Of a DNA stretch of 64,000 nt, positions 25,263 through 34,240 are shown piece after piece. A program made the position numbers and the translations under genes. The notes beneath the pieces were generated by a model. It had not been told where the DNA came from, searched no databases, and was given only the letters and a program-made list of their open reading frames with translations. Position 1 is the stretch's first letter, and every line of letters starts with the position of its first letter. This stretch comes from Erythrobacter dokdonensis DSW-74 (GTDB lineage Bacteria; Pseudomonadota; Alphaproteobacteria; Sphingomonadales; Sphingomonadaceae). The stretch spans positions 62,001 through 126,000 of the forward strand of contig NZ_LZYB01000004.1 in NCBI RefSeq assembly GCF_001677335.1. Reading direction: 5' to 3'.

Positions 25263-26273
25263 ATGCCCCAGAACCGCCGCTTCCTGCTCCAGCGCCGCCC
25301 GACTGGCACGCCGGTTCACGAGGATTTCGAACTCGTCACCGAAGACACACCCGCGCTGGAAGAGGGCCAGTTCCTGATCCGCAACCACTACGCCTCGCTC
25401 GATCCGGCGATGCGCGGCTGGATGGATGCTGAGGGCAATTACATGCCGCCGATCCCGCTTGGCGATCCGGTGCGCGCCAGCACCATCGGCGTGGTCGAGG
25501 CGAGCCGCGCCGAAGGGTTTGAGCCCGGCCAGTGGGTGATGGGGCTCAATGCACTGGAGGACTACTCGATCGGCGTCGCAGGCGGTTTCACCCAGCCGAT
25601 CGACCCGTCACTGGTGCCAAGCGTCACCAATTACCTGTCGATCTTCGGCGCTGTCGGGATGACAGCCTATTTCGGCTTTCTCGAAGTGTGCGAGCCGAAA
25701 GCGGGCGAGACTGTGTTGGTGTCGGGCGCGGCGGGGGCGGTCGGCAGCCTTGTCGGCCAGCTTGCCAAGATCCACGGGTGCCGCGCTGTCGGGATTGCCG
25801 GCGGGCCTGTCAAATGCGCGCGCCTTATCGAGAAATACGGCTTCGATGCGGCCATCGACTATCGCGGCAAGGATGAAGCGGCATTGACCGCCGCCATCGC
25901 CGAAGCCTGCCCGGACGGGGTCGACGTGATTTTCGAAAATGTCGGCGGGATGATCCTCGATGCGGGGCTGATGAACCTCAACCTCCATTCGCGCGTCGGG
26001 CTGTGCGGCCTCATCAGCGAGTACAACACCGAGCCGCGCGGCATCCGCAACCTGTGGCAGCTGATCGTCAAGCGTGCCCAAATCAGGGGTCTGCTGGTGG
26101 CCGATTATGTCGAACGCTTCGGCGAGGGCGCGCAACAAATGGGCGTCTGGGCGGCGCAAGGCCGCCTCACCATCGACGAGCATATCGACGAGGGGCTGGA
26201 GAATGCCTTCGACAGTTTCATGCGGCTGTTTGCGGGCACCAATGACGGCAAGATGATCCTCAAGATCGCCTGA
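25263..26273 (+). CDS. MDR-family NADP-dependent oxidoreductase
   Basis: A protein of 336 aa, third MDR reductase of the window. GAAGAVG loop, GVDVIFENVGG, and the C-terminal MRLFAGTNDGKMILKI are family hallmarks. Likely an NADPH-dependent enone reductase. It lies 25 bases after the molybdopterin gene and its stop overlaps the ThuA-like start (TGATG). The presence of three paralogues suggests several double-bond reductions or different ring positions. Confidence 0.88.
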   Translation: MPQNRRFLLQRRPTGTPVHEDFELVTEDTPALEEGQFLIRNHYASLDPAMRGWMDAEGNYMPPIPLGDPVRASTIGVVEASRAEGFEPGQWVMGLNALEDYSIGVAGGFTQPIDPSLVPSVTNYLSIFGAVGMTAYFGFLEVCEPKAGETVLVSGAAGAVGSLVGQLAKIHGCRAVGIAGGPVKCARLIEKYGFDAAIDYRGKDEAALTAAIAEACPDGVDVIFENVGGMILDAGLMNLNLHSRVGLCGLISEYNTEPRGIRNLWQLIVKRAQIRGLLVADYVERFGEGAQQMGVWAAQGRLTIDEHIDEGLENAFDSFMRLFAGTNDGKMILKIA

Positions 26274-27040
26274 TGCCCCGTTCGCTGCTCGTGCTGTCAG
26301 GGGGGCACCCCTACGAGGCCGGGCCGTTCGCCGAGTTGCTGGGCGCGCTCGGAGAGTGGGAAATCACCCACCTGATCCACCCCGAAGGCGGCGAGGCCGA
26401 TGCCGCGCAGGCTATCCTCGCCGCCGATGCGCTGCTGTTCTACGACATGCCGGGCTACAGCTTCGGCGAGGGCGGGGTGACGATGCGCCCGCCCTCGCCG
26501 GCCTATCGCGCGGCCATCTCGGCGCGCTTCGCAGCGGGCAAGGGCGCGGTGGCGATGCACCATGCCCTGGCCGGATGGGCCGAATGGCCGGAGTGGCACG
26601 CGTGGCTCGGCGGACAGTTTCACTACCAGCCCGGCGCGCACGGCGCGGATTCCGGCTATCGCCACGATGTCGCCTACGAAGCGCGCATTGTCGCCGATCA
26701 CGCGGTCACGCGCGGGCTTCCGGCCGGCTTCCCCGTTACCGACGAGCTTTACCTTTGCCCCATCGACGAAAGCGTGATTGTCCCGCTCGTCCGCGCCGGG
26801 GGCTTCGCCTTCACCGCGGACAATTTCTACTCGGCCGCCAATGCCGTCGCAGGCGCGATGTTCTCCCGCGAGGGCTGGGACCACCCGTCCGGCAGCGATT
26901 GCGTGGCATGGGAAAGCTGCAACTGCCCCGCACCGCTAGTCTACCTGCAATTCGGCGACGGCCCGGCGACCTACGCCAACCCGCATGTGCGCCGGATGCT
27001 CGCCCAGGCGCTCGAATACACCTCAGGAGAAACCGCATGA
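26273..27040 (+). CDS. ThuA-like protein
   Basis: A protein of 255 aa with a class-I glutamine-amidotransferase-like ThuA fold: LVLSGGHPYEAGPFAELLGAL opens it, then AVAMHHALAGW, VTDELYLCPID and VYLQFGDG. In known ThuA proteins of sugar catabolism the function is poorly defined; here there is no sugar context. Coupled by overlaps to the MDR gene before and the epoxide hydrolase-like gene after. A second, divergent ThuA-like protein is at 32211. Confidence 0.78.
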   Translation: MPRSLLVLSGGHPYEAGPFAELLGALGEWEITHLIHPEGGEADAAQAILAADALLFYDMPGYSFGEGGVTMRPPSPAYRAAISARFAAGKGAVAMHHALAGWAEWPEWHAWLGGQFHYQPGAHGADSGYRHDVAYEARIVADHAVTRGLPAGFPVTDELYLCPIDESVIVPLVRAGGFAFTADNFYSAANAVAGAMFSREGWDHPSGSDCVAWESCNCPAPLVYLQFGDGPATYANPHVRRMLAQALEYTSGETA

Positions 27041-27414
27041 CCCCGCAAGAAACCGTCGAAGCCTTCATCGGCTGCTGGAACGCCTGCGACATTGACGCGA
27101 TGCTCGCACTGTGTGCGGACGACATCGTCTATCACAACATCCCGATGGAGCCGATCCACGGCACCACCGCGATGCGCGCGATGGTCGAAGGCTTTCTCGC
27201 CAATATCGCCGCGTGCGACTGGCAGACCCGCGCCATTGCCGCCAATGGCAACACCGTGCTGACCGAGCGCACCGACGGCTTCACCTTCAAGGACGGACGC
27301 TCGGCCGCGATCCGGGTGATGGGCACCTTCGAGATAGGCGCAGCCGGCCGCATCACCGCCTGGCGCGACTATTTCGACATGGGCGAATTCCAGCGCGAAT
27401 TCGCAGGCGCCTGA
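27037..27414 (+). CDS. limonene-1,2-epoxide hydrolase-like protein
   Basis: A protein of 125 aa that keeps all residues of the limonene-epoxide-hydrolase active site: Y32 and N34 (VYHNIP), R78-x-D80 (LTERTD) and D111 (WRDYFD), matching Tyr53, Asn55, Arg99, Asp101 and Asp132 of the Rhodococcus enzyme. It would open an epoxide to a trans-diol in one step. Overlaps the ThuA-like gene (ATGA) and is last in the operon that starts with the molybdopterin enzyme. The epoxide could be made by one of the P450s. Substrate inferred only as cyclic. Confidence 0.85.
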   Translation: MTPQETVEAFIGCWNACDIDAMLALCADDIVYHNIPMEPIHGTTAMRAMVEGFLANIAACDWQTRAIAANGNTVLTERTDGFTFKDGRSAAIRVMGTFEIGAAGRITAWRDYFDMGEFQREFAGA

Positions 27415-27512
27415 CCGCACACTGCCGACCCTAACACAAACGCGCATCGCATCGCAGGCGCACTCATGGCTAGGCTTGCCTTCATGATCTGCAAGGTTTG
27501 GAGCCTTTCGCC

Positions 27513-28754
27513 ATGAACAAGCCCGAAGGCAATGTGTTTGCCCCCGAAACGCTGGTCGATCCGTTCGACTACTACCGCGCCATCCACGAGGCCGGAGTGG
27601 AAATCGAACTGCTCGAAGGGATGAACACCTACGTCGTCTACAGCTATGACCTGTGCAACGAGGCACTCGGCAAGCCGGAGATGTATTCAAACGATTTCAG
27701 CGTTCTGATGGGGCGCGAGGCGGACGAGGAAATCCAGGCCATTCTCGCAGAGGGCTGGCCCGACGTGCCGACCCTGCTGACCGCAGATCATCCGGTGCAC
27801 ACCCGCAACCGCAAGCTGGTGAACCTCGCCTTTTCCGCCCCGCGCGTGAACGCGATCGAGGCCGACATGCGCGCCAAGTCGATCGAGCTGATCGAGGCCT
27901 TCGCCGACAAGGGGTCATGCGAATTCGTCGAGGAATTCGCCGTGCCGCTGCCGGTGGCGATGATCGCCGGGCAGATCGGGCTCGACGACAATCCCAAACA
28001 GGTCAAGGAATGGTCCGATGCCGCAGTCGACCGTTTCAGCCAGATGGTCGATCACGAGCGCAAGAAGGAATGTGCGCGCAGCCTGGTCGAATTCCAGCAC
28101 TACATGAAGGGCAAGATCGACGATCGCCGCGCCAATGGCGGCGACGATCTGCTGACCGATCTGGTCGAGGCCCGGGTCGAAGGCGAAACCCCGCTGACCG
28201 ATCCGGAAATCATGTCGATCATGCAGCAGTTCATGGTGGCCGGGAACGAGACGACCACTTCGACGCTCGCCGGGGGGCTGCTCCAGCTGATCCGCAATCC
28301 CGACCAGATGGCGAAGGCAAAGGCCGCCGCAGGCGGACGTGATCCGAAGGTCATCGGCAACCTCGTCGAAGAGTCGCTTCGGTATGAAACCCCGACCGCG
28401 GGCATGTGGCGCATCGTCAAGGCCGACACCGAGCTGGGCGGCATGAAAATCCCGAACGGCAGCGTGGTGCAGCTGCGCTATGCCGCGGCCAACCGCGATC
28501 CCAGGAAATTTCCCGATCCCGACAAGTTCGACATCGAACGCACGAATGCCCGCACCCACCTCGCCTTCGGCAAGGGTCCGCACATGTGCGTGGGCAACAT
28601 GCTGTCCCGCAAGGAGATGCTGGTCGCCTTCGATGAACTGCTCGAGCGGCTCGATGATTTCGCGGTGGCTGATGAGGACGGCATCCGCATCCTGCCCAAT
28701 ATCCTGCTGCGCGGCGTCACTCGCCTGCCGATCACCTTCACCCGGAAAGTCTGA
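27513..28754 (+). CDS. cytochrome P450
   Basis: A P450 of 413 aa: AGNETTT at 243-249, the K-helix EESLRYETP, heme loop FGKGPHMCVG with C359. It is the third P450 and heads a seven- to eight-gene plus-strand series of CoA-linked enzymes. ATG at 27513 with TTGGAG nine bases before it; a TTG at 27498 is possible. It may oxidise a methyl or ring carbon to prepare for CoA activation. No ferredoxin adjacent. Confidence 0.93.
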   Translation: MNKPEGNVFAPETLVDPFDYYRAIHEAGVEIELLEGMNTYVVYSYDLCNEALGKPEMYSNDFSVLMGREADEEIQAILAEGWPDVPTLLTADHPVHTRNRKLVNLAFSAPRVNAIEADMRAKSIELIEAFADKGSCEFVEEFAVPLPVAMIAGQIGLDDNPKQVKEWSDAAVDRFSQMVDHERKKECARSLVEFQHYMKGKIDDRRANGGDDLLTDLVEARVEGETPLTDPEIMSIMQQFMVAGNETTTSTLAGGLLQLIRNPDQMAKAKAAAGGRDPKVIGNLVEESLRYETPTAGMWRIVKADTELGGMKIPNGSVVQLRYAAANRDPRKFPDPDKFDIERTNARTHLAFGKGPHMCVGNMLSRKEMLVAFDELLERLDDFAVADEDGIRILPNILLRGVTRLPITFTRKV

Positions 28755-28759
28755 ACCCC

Positions 28760-29842
28760 ATGAATTTCGACCTGTCCGAAGAACAGGAAATGTTTGTCTC
28801 CTCGGTGGAGCGCTTTGCAGCGCCTGTCGACGTGGAGGCGCGGCGGCGGCTGCGTTTGTCGCCCAACGGATATGACCGGGCGCGCTGGCAGCAACTGGCC
28901 GAGCTTGGCCTGGTCGCGCTGGCAGCGGGGGAGGATGCCGGCGGCATGGGCGGGTCCCCGCTCGATCTGGCGCTGGTGGCGGAAGCCATCGGCAAGGCCA
29001 ATGCGCCGGACCCGCTGCTTGAACACGGCATCCTGCCCGCGCTGCTGCTCGAACGCGGGGGCGCGGGCGAAGTGCTCGAAGGGGTGCTGTCGGGCGAGAC
29101 GATCGCCACTCTTGCGTGGACCGAGCGGGGGCAACGCTACAGTCTGCACCCCAAGGGCATGAAAGCCGAAACCGGCGCGGACGGCCTCACCCTCAGCGGC
29201 GAAAAGACCATGGTTATGGGAGCCGCGCTCGCTGACCTGTTCATCGTGACTGCCGAGCTTGATGGCGAAACCGCCTGCTTCCTTGTGCCGGGGGATGCGC
29301 CGGGGCTTGAAGTGCGCGCCTATCGGCTGGCCGATGGTAGCATCGCGGGCGAGTTGAAGCTGACCCGAACCCCTGCCAGCGCACAGCTTTCGCTCGACGC
29401 AGAGGCGCTCGATGCCATTGCTGCCGAAATGCGCCTTTACGCCGCCGCCGAGATGGTCGGCCTCGGCCAGCGCCTGCTCGATGACACGCTGGCCTATGTG
29501 AAGGAGCGTGAACAGTTCGGCGTTGCGATCGGTAGCTTCCAGGCGCTCCAGCACCGGCTGGTCGATTGCTACGCGCGGGAGGAACAATCGCGCTCGATGC
29601 TATACCGCGCCGCATTGGCCGACCGTGCCGACACCGCCGCAAGGCAGCGCGCTACCGCCGGTGCCAAGGCCTTCATCGCCGAGAATGTCGATCACATCGC
29701 GCGCGAGGCGGTGCAGATGCATGGCGGCATGGGGATAACCGACGAACTTGCCATCGGCCACGCTTTGAAGCGCGTGCTGGTGCTGGCGCGGCTGTTCGGC
29801 GACGTCGATACCGTGCTGGCGGAATATGCGCTCGCGGCGTGA
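28760..29842 (+). CDS. acyl-CoA dehydrogenase-like protein
   Basis: A protein of 360 aa with the acyl-CoA dehydrogenase fold: LSEEQEMFVSS start, EREQFGVAIGSFQALQH, and the C-terminal QMHGGMGITDELAIGH. The mid-domain WTERG replaces the usual TEP/S motif, and no Glu stands at the MCAD-type catalytic position, as in the non-catalytic half of heteromeric steroid-degrading enzymes. It is therefore likely to pair with the ACAD at 33006. Five bases after the P450 gene. Confidence 0.85.
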   Translation: MNFDLSEEQEMFVSSVERFAAPVDVEARRRLRLSPNGYDRARWQQLAELGLVALAAGEDAGGMGGSPLDLALVAEAIGKANAPDPLLEHGILPALLLERGGAGEVLEGVLSGETIATLAWTERGQRYSLHPKGMKAETGADGLTLSGEKTMVMGAALADLFIVTAELDGETACFLVPGDAPGLEVRAYRLADGSIAGELKLTRTPASAQLSLDAEALDAIAAEMRLYAAAEMVGLGQRLLDDTLAYVKEREQFGVAIGSFQALQHRLVDCYAREEQSRSMLYRAALADRADTAARQRATAGAKAFIAENVDHIAREAVQMHGGMGITDELAIGHALKRVLVLARLFGDVDTVLAEYALAA

Positions 29843-29865
29843 CGCGCGGGCTGGAGGGGACTGAC

Positions 29866-30291
29866 ATGGGCGAAAAGATCGACCCGGACCTGTGGAGCGA
29901 TGATCCGCAACCGCACCTGATGGGCGGTAAGCTGCCTTCGGGCGAGATCGTCTTTCCAATGCCGGTCGGCGACGCGGCCGAGGGCGTGGAACCTTACAAG
30001 CTGTCACGCCGCGGCAAGCTGTGGTCGTGGACTTCGCAGGGCTTCCTGCCCAAGGAGCCTTATGAAGGCCCCGGCAGCGGCCCCGGCGAAGGCCCGCCCG
30101 ACTTTAAGCCCTTCCTGCTCGGCTATGTCGAACTGCCCGGCGAAGTGATCGTCGAAAGCCGGATTGTCGATGCGCGGCTGGAGGATCTGCATCTCGGCAT
30201 GGATCTGGAGTTCTGCATCGTGCCGTTCAATGCGCGCTACGACACCTTCGCCTTCCGCCCCGTCTCCCAAGCTGAAAGTCAGGCCGCATGA
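29866..30291 (+). CDS. DUF35 OB-fold protein, thiolase partner
   Basis: A protein of 141 aa that fits the DUF35 family: a short N-terminal segment at the place of the zinc ribbon (LMGGKLPSGEIVFP) followed by an OB-fold (GYVELPGEVIVESRI, LEDLHLGMDLEFCIVPF). The usual CxxC pairs of the ribbon are absent. DUF35 proteins pair with thiolase-like enzymes or aldolases such as Ltp2. Its stop overlaps the thiolase start (ATGA), so a complex of the two is expected. Confidence 0.8.
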   Translation: MGEKIDPDLWSDDPQPHLMGGKLPSGEIVFPMPVGDAAEGVEPYKLSRRGKLWSWTSQGFLPKEPYEGPGSGPGEGPPDFKPFLLGYVELPGEVIVESRIVDARLEDLHLGMDLEFCIVPFNARYDTFAFRPVSQAESQAA

Positions 30292-31442
30292 GCGAGAACG
30301 TCTATATCATCGGTGCGGGCATCCATCCGTTCGGGCGCACGGACGGCCGGTCAGGCCGCGAACAGGGTGTTTATGCCGTGCGCGAGGCGCTGAAGGATGC
30401 GGGGCTCGAATGGCCCGATATCGAATGTGCCTATGGCGGCTCCGCTGCAGCGGGCAATGCCGATATCATGGTGAACGAGCTGGGGCTGACCTCGCTCCCC
30501 TTCACCAATGTCGCCAATGGCTGCGCCACCGGCGGCAGCGCACTTGCCGCCTCGCAGCAGGCGATTGCAAGCGGCATGTATGACCTCGCACTGGCGGTCG
30601 GCTTCGACAAGCACCCGCGCGGTGCGTTCAATGCCAAGCCCGCCGAATACGGCCTGCCCGAGTGGTACGGCCAGACCGGCATGATGCTGACGACGCAGTT
30701 CTTCGCCCTGAAGATCCAGCGCTACATGCAGCTTCATGGAATCAGCCGCACGACGCTGGGCCGGGTAGCCGAAAAGGCGTTCCGCAACGGCACGATCACA
30801 CCTCACGCCTGGCGCCGCAGCCCGGTCGACCTCGACACGATCATGAACGCGCCGATGATCAACGACCCGTTGACCAAATACATGTTCTGCTCGCCGGCAG
30901 AGGGCGCGGTGGGGCTGATCCTCGCGAGCGAGAAGAAAATGAAGGAACTGGGCGCGGACGGGGTCAAGATCCGCGCGGTTTCGGTCAAAACCCGTCCGCC
31001 CAATTCCTTCGAGGTGTTCCAGGCCGGCATCAGCATCGAGGAAGGCGGCAAGCCCACCGTGCTCGCTTCGCAGGCAGCCTTCGAGAAGGCGGGCATCGGG
31101 CCCGAGGACATCTCGGTTGCGCAACTGCAGGACACCGAAAGCGGCGCGGAAATCATGCACATGGCCGAAAACGGCTTCTGCAAGGACGGCGAGCAGGAGG
31201 AATGGCTCGCGAACGGCTGGACCGAAATCAACGGCGGCAAGCTTCCGGTCAACACCGATGGCGGATGCCTCGCCTGTGGGGAGCCGATCGGGGCATCGGG
31301 TCTCAGGCAGGTCTATGAGAACGTCCAGCAGCTGCGCCAGCGCGCCGGCGAGCGGCAGGTGCCGGGCAAGCCCCGCTTCGGTTACAGTCACGTCTACGGC
31401 GCCCCCGGCCTGTCCGGCGTGGCGATTCTGGAGCGCGAATGA
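30288..31442 (+). CDS. thiolase-family (SCP-x/Ltp-like) enzyme
   Basis: A protein of 384 aa of the lipid-transfer-protein type thiolases. The nucleophilic Cys is probably C79 (NVANGCATGG), and the C-terminal NTDGGCLACGEPIGASG holds the second conserved block. It would cleave a 3-ketoacyl-CoA, or, if like Ltp2, do a retro-aldol cleavage of a branched side chain with the DUF35 partner. Retention of the Cys favours thiolysis. Overlaps its neighbours on both sides by 4 bases. Confidence 0.88.
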   Translation: MSENVYIIGAGIHPFGRTDGRSGREQGVYAVREALKDAGLEWPDIECAYGGSAAAGNADIMVNELGLTSLPFTNVANGCATGGSALAASQQAIASGMYDLALAVGFDKHPRGAFNAKPAEYGLPEWYGQTGMMLTTQFFALKIQRYMQLHGISRTTLGRVAEKAFRNGTITPHAWRRSPVDLDTIMNAPMINDPLTKYMFCSPAEGAVGLILASEKKMKELGADGVKIRAVSVKTRPPNSFEVFQAGISIEEGGKPTVLASQAAFEKAGIGPEDISVAQLQDTESGAEIMHMAENGFCKDGEQEEWLANGWTEINGGKLPVNTDGGCLACGEPIGASGLRQVYENVQQLRQRAGERQVPGKPRFGYSHVYGAPGLSGVAILERE

Positions 31443-32209
31443 GCAGGATGCAGGGCAAGGTCGCGCTGGTTTCGGGCGGCGCGGAAGGGATCGGCGCGGC
31501 GGTCGCGCGCCTGATCGTGGGCGAGGGCGGCAGCGTCATGCTGGGCGATGTCCAGTTGGAAAAGGCGCAGGAACTGGCCGCCGAACTGGGTGAGCGCGCC
31601 GCCGCGACCCAACTCGATGTTCGCGATTTGCACCAGTGGGAAGCAGCCGTCTCTGCCACACGCGGCCATTTCGGCAAGCTTACCGTGCTTTGCAATATCG
31701 CCGGCATTTCCGAGCCGGGCAATGTTTCCGACGGGTCGCTCGACGTCTGGGAGCGCACCATCGACATCAATCTGAACGGCCCCTTCTATGGGATGCGCGC
31801 CGCGATCCCGGCGATGGAGGCAAGCGGCGAGCCTTGTGCAATCGTCAATATCGGCTCGATGATCGCGATGCGCCCTGCGGCTTTCGTTGCAGCCTACTCG
31901 GCGTCGAAAGCGGGCCTCAGGGGCCTGACGCAATCGGTCGCGCTCGACCTCGCCGAACGGGGCCTTCCGATCCGCGTCAACATGGTCCACCCGGGCGCAA
32001 TCCGCACCCCGATGTACAACCGCTACAAGTTTTCGGGCGCCGACACGCCGGAGAACATCGAGACCAGTTTCGCCGCCACCCACCCGATGAACCGCATCGG
32101 CGAGCCCGAGGAAGTCGCCCGTGCCGTCGTGTTCCTCGCCAGCGACGAGGCAGGTTTTACCACCGGCTGCGATTTTACCGTCGATGGCGGCGGCAGCATC
32201 AGGAGCTGA
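31439..32209 (+). CDS. SDR family oxidoreductase
   Basis: A classical SDR of 256 aa: SGGAEGIG at 12-19, Asp at the end of beta-2 (LGDVQ, NAD-type), S140, Y153-x3-K157, and FTVDGG. Likely a 3-hydroxyacyl-CoA or hydroxysteroid/terpene alcohol dehydrogenase of the beta-oxidation-like block. Start overlaps the thiolase stop (ATGA). Confidence 0.9.
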   Translation: MSRMQGKVALVSGGAEGIGAAVARLIVGEGGSVMLGDVQLEKAQELAAELGERAAATQLDVRDLHQWEAAVSATRGHFGKLTVLCNIAGISEPGNVSDGSLDVWERTIDINLNGPFYGMRAAIPAMEASGEPCAIVNIGSMIAMRPAAFVAAYSASKAGLRGLTQSVALDLAERGLPIRVNMVHPGAIRTPMYNRYKFSGADTPENIETSFAATHPMNRIGEPEEVARAVVFLASDEAGFTTGCDFTVDGGGSIRS

Positions 32210-32210
32210 C

Positions 32211-32966
32211 ATGGCAGAACAACCCGCCACCCGCATCGACGCGCATTTCATCGCCGCGGGCAAGTATCACGATATCGACTATCCGCGGCTCGAGATCCTC
32301 AAGCTGCTGGCCGAGCATCCACAGATCCGCACCACGGTGGCGGCGGATTATTCGGGGCTGGAGCGGCTCGACCAGTGCCGCTTTCTCATCACCTATACCT
32401 GCGACCTGATGCCGACCCCCGAACAGGCGCAGCAATTGCGCGCGTGGCTCGACAAGGGTGGCAAGTGGATGGCGCTCCACGGCACCAATTCGATCCTCGT
32501 CTTCACCGCCGAAGGCCTCGTCGATGCACCCGATGACCGTCCCGACGTGATGGAAATGCTCGGCACGCAGTTTGTTGCCCACCCGCCGATCGACAAATTT
32601 CCGGTCGAGGTGGTCAACAAGGACCACGAGCTGACCCGCGGCATCGCGGATTTCGAGGTGGTGGACGAGCTTTACCTGTCCAAGACCACCGCACCGATCG
32701 ACACCCTGATGCAGACCACCTTCGAAGGCGAGGCGACCGGCTTCACGCAAAGCCAGTGGCCCAAGACCACGGTTCCTATCGTTTATACGAGGGATATCGG
32801 CAAAGGCCGCATCGTTTACAACGCGCTGGGCCATTGCCGGGGGCACTACGACCTTCCCGGCATGGTCGACTTCTACCCGCACAAGGAAATGTGCGCCTGG
32901 AATTACGACGTCTACTATGACCTGCTGCGGCGTTCGATCGCCTGGGCCATGCGGGACGGGGACTGA
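32211..32966 (+). CDS. ThuA-like protein
   Basis: A protein of 251 aa, ThuA-type (ITYTCDLMPTPEQAQQLRAWL, WMALHGTNS, FEVVDELY, GKGRIVYNALGH). It begins 2 bases after the SDR gene and precedes an acyl-CoA dehydrogenase. It is only distantly similar to the ThuA-like protein at 26273. Two ThuA-like proteins inside acyl-CoA/oxygenase operons suggest a role outside sugar metabolism; what it is cannot be read from the sequence. Confidence 0.8.
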   Translation: MAEQPATRIDAHFIAAGKYHDIDYPRLEILKLLAEHPQIRTTVAADYSGLERLDQCRFLITYTCDLMPTPEQAQQLRAWLDKGGKWMALHGTNSILVFTAEGLVDAPDDRPDVMEMLGTQFVAHPPIDKFPVEVVNKDHELTRGIADFEVVDELYLSKTTAPIDTLMQTTFEGEATGFTQSQWPKTTVPIVYTRDIGKGRIVYNALGHCRGHYDLPGMVDFYPHKEMCAWNYDVYYDLLRRSIAWAMRDGD

Positions 32967-33005
32967 AGCTGGCAGGGCCGATGAGCCGTATCTGCCGGAG
33001 AACAA

Positions 33006-34229
33006 GTGGGATTGACTGACATGGACATGGACTTCTCCCCTGAGGACATCGCCTTCCGCGAGGAAGTGCGCGCTTTCCTGCGCGACAACCTGCCCGAACG
33101 CCTGCGCGACGGCGCACGGCGCACGCCCGGCGTGTTCGTGGAACCCGATATCGGGATGGAGTGGCACCGCATCCTCTACGAGAAAGGCTGGGTCGCCCCG
33201 CACTGGCCCAAGGAGGACGGCGGAACAGGGTGGACCCCGACGCAGAAATTCATCTTTGAAAAGGAATGCGCGCTTGCAGGGGCTCCCGCGCTCGCAATCC
33301 TCGGCCTGCGCCTCGTCGGCCCGGTGATCTGCGAGTTCGGGACACCCGAACAGAAGGCGCGCTTTCTGCCCGGCATCCTTTCGGGTAAGGATTACTGGTG
33401 CCAGGGCTATTCAGAGCCCGGTTCCGGTTCCGACCTTGCCAGCCTCAAGACCTCGGCCCGGCTGGAGGGCAATGAATATGTGATCAACGGCTCCAAGATC
33501 TGGACCACCCATGCCCACCATGCCGACTGGATCTTCGCACTGGTGCGGACCGATGCATCGGTAAAGAAGCAGGCCGGGATCAGCTTCCTGCTGGTGCCGA
33601 TGGACCAGCCGGGCGTGGAAGTGACCCCGATCCATTCGATGTCGGGCGATCACGAGGTCAACGCGGTGTTCTTCACCGATGCACGAACCGCGGCGGAGAA
33701 CCGCATCGGCGCGGAAGGCCAGGGCTGGAGCATCGCGAAGTTCCTGCTGGAGAATGAGCGCGGCGGATCGTGCTTTGCCCCCCGCCTGCTCCAGAGCATC
33801 GAGCGGTTGGAGGAACTGGCGCAGACCCAGCCCTCGGGCGTGAACGGCGCGATTGCGCATGACCCGCGTTTCCGCGACCGGCTCGCCCGTGTGCGGCTGG
33901 AGGCGGAGGCGCTCGAGGTGACCGAACTGCGGATCCTCGCCGAACTCGCCAAGGGCCGCGCACCCGGGCCGCAGACCTCGCTGGTCAAGCTGCTCGGCTC
34001 GAATATCGGCCAGCAGGTCGATGTGCTGCGCCTCGAACTGCTCGGCCCGGACGCGCTGCAATTGCCGCTGGAACGCCCGCTCTACGGTAACGAGGCGCCC
34101 GAACCAGTGGGCAGCGAAATGGCGCAGACGGCGATGGGCCGCTACCTCAACAATCGCGCCGCCACGATCTTCGGCGGATCGGACGAGGTGCAGAAGAACA
34201 TCATCGCCAAGACCGTGCTCGGTCTCTGA
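33006..34229 (+). CDS. acyl-CoA dehydrogenase
   Basis: A flavoenzyme of up to 407 aa: REEVRAFLRDNLPE start, YSEPGSGSDLASL (FAD/substrate), GSKIWTTHAHHAD, and FGGSDEVQKNIIA at the C-terminus. Position of the MCAD Glu is Gly here; the Glu in LLENERGG may be the base, as in isovaleryl-CoA dehydrogenase. It would introduce an alpha,beta double bond and pass electrons to ETF (etfBA at 59342-61051). The GTG at 33006 has a GGAG site 5 bases upstream; ATGs at 33021 and 33027 are alternatives. Confidence 0.9.
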   Translation: MGLTDMDMDFSPEDIAFREEVRAFLRDNLPERLRDGARRTPGVFVEPDIGMEWHRILYEKGWVAPHWPKEDGGTGWTPTQKFIFEKECALAGAPALAILGLRLVGPVICEFGTPEQKARFLPGILSGKDYWCQGYSEPGSGSDLASLKTSARLEGNEYVINGSKIWTTHAHHADWIFALVRTDASVKKQAGISFLLVPMDQPGVEVTPIHSMSGDHEVNAVFFTDARTAAENRIGAEGQGWSIAKFLLENERGGSCFAPRLLQSIERLEELAQTQPSGVNGAIAHDPRFRDRLARVRLEAEALEVTELRILAELAKGRAPGPQTSLVKLLGSNIGQQVDVLRLELLGPDALQLPLERPLYGNEAPEPVGSEMAQTAMGRYLNNRAATIFGGSDEVQKNIIAKTVLGL

Positions 34230-34240
34230 GAGGACAGATA

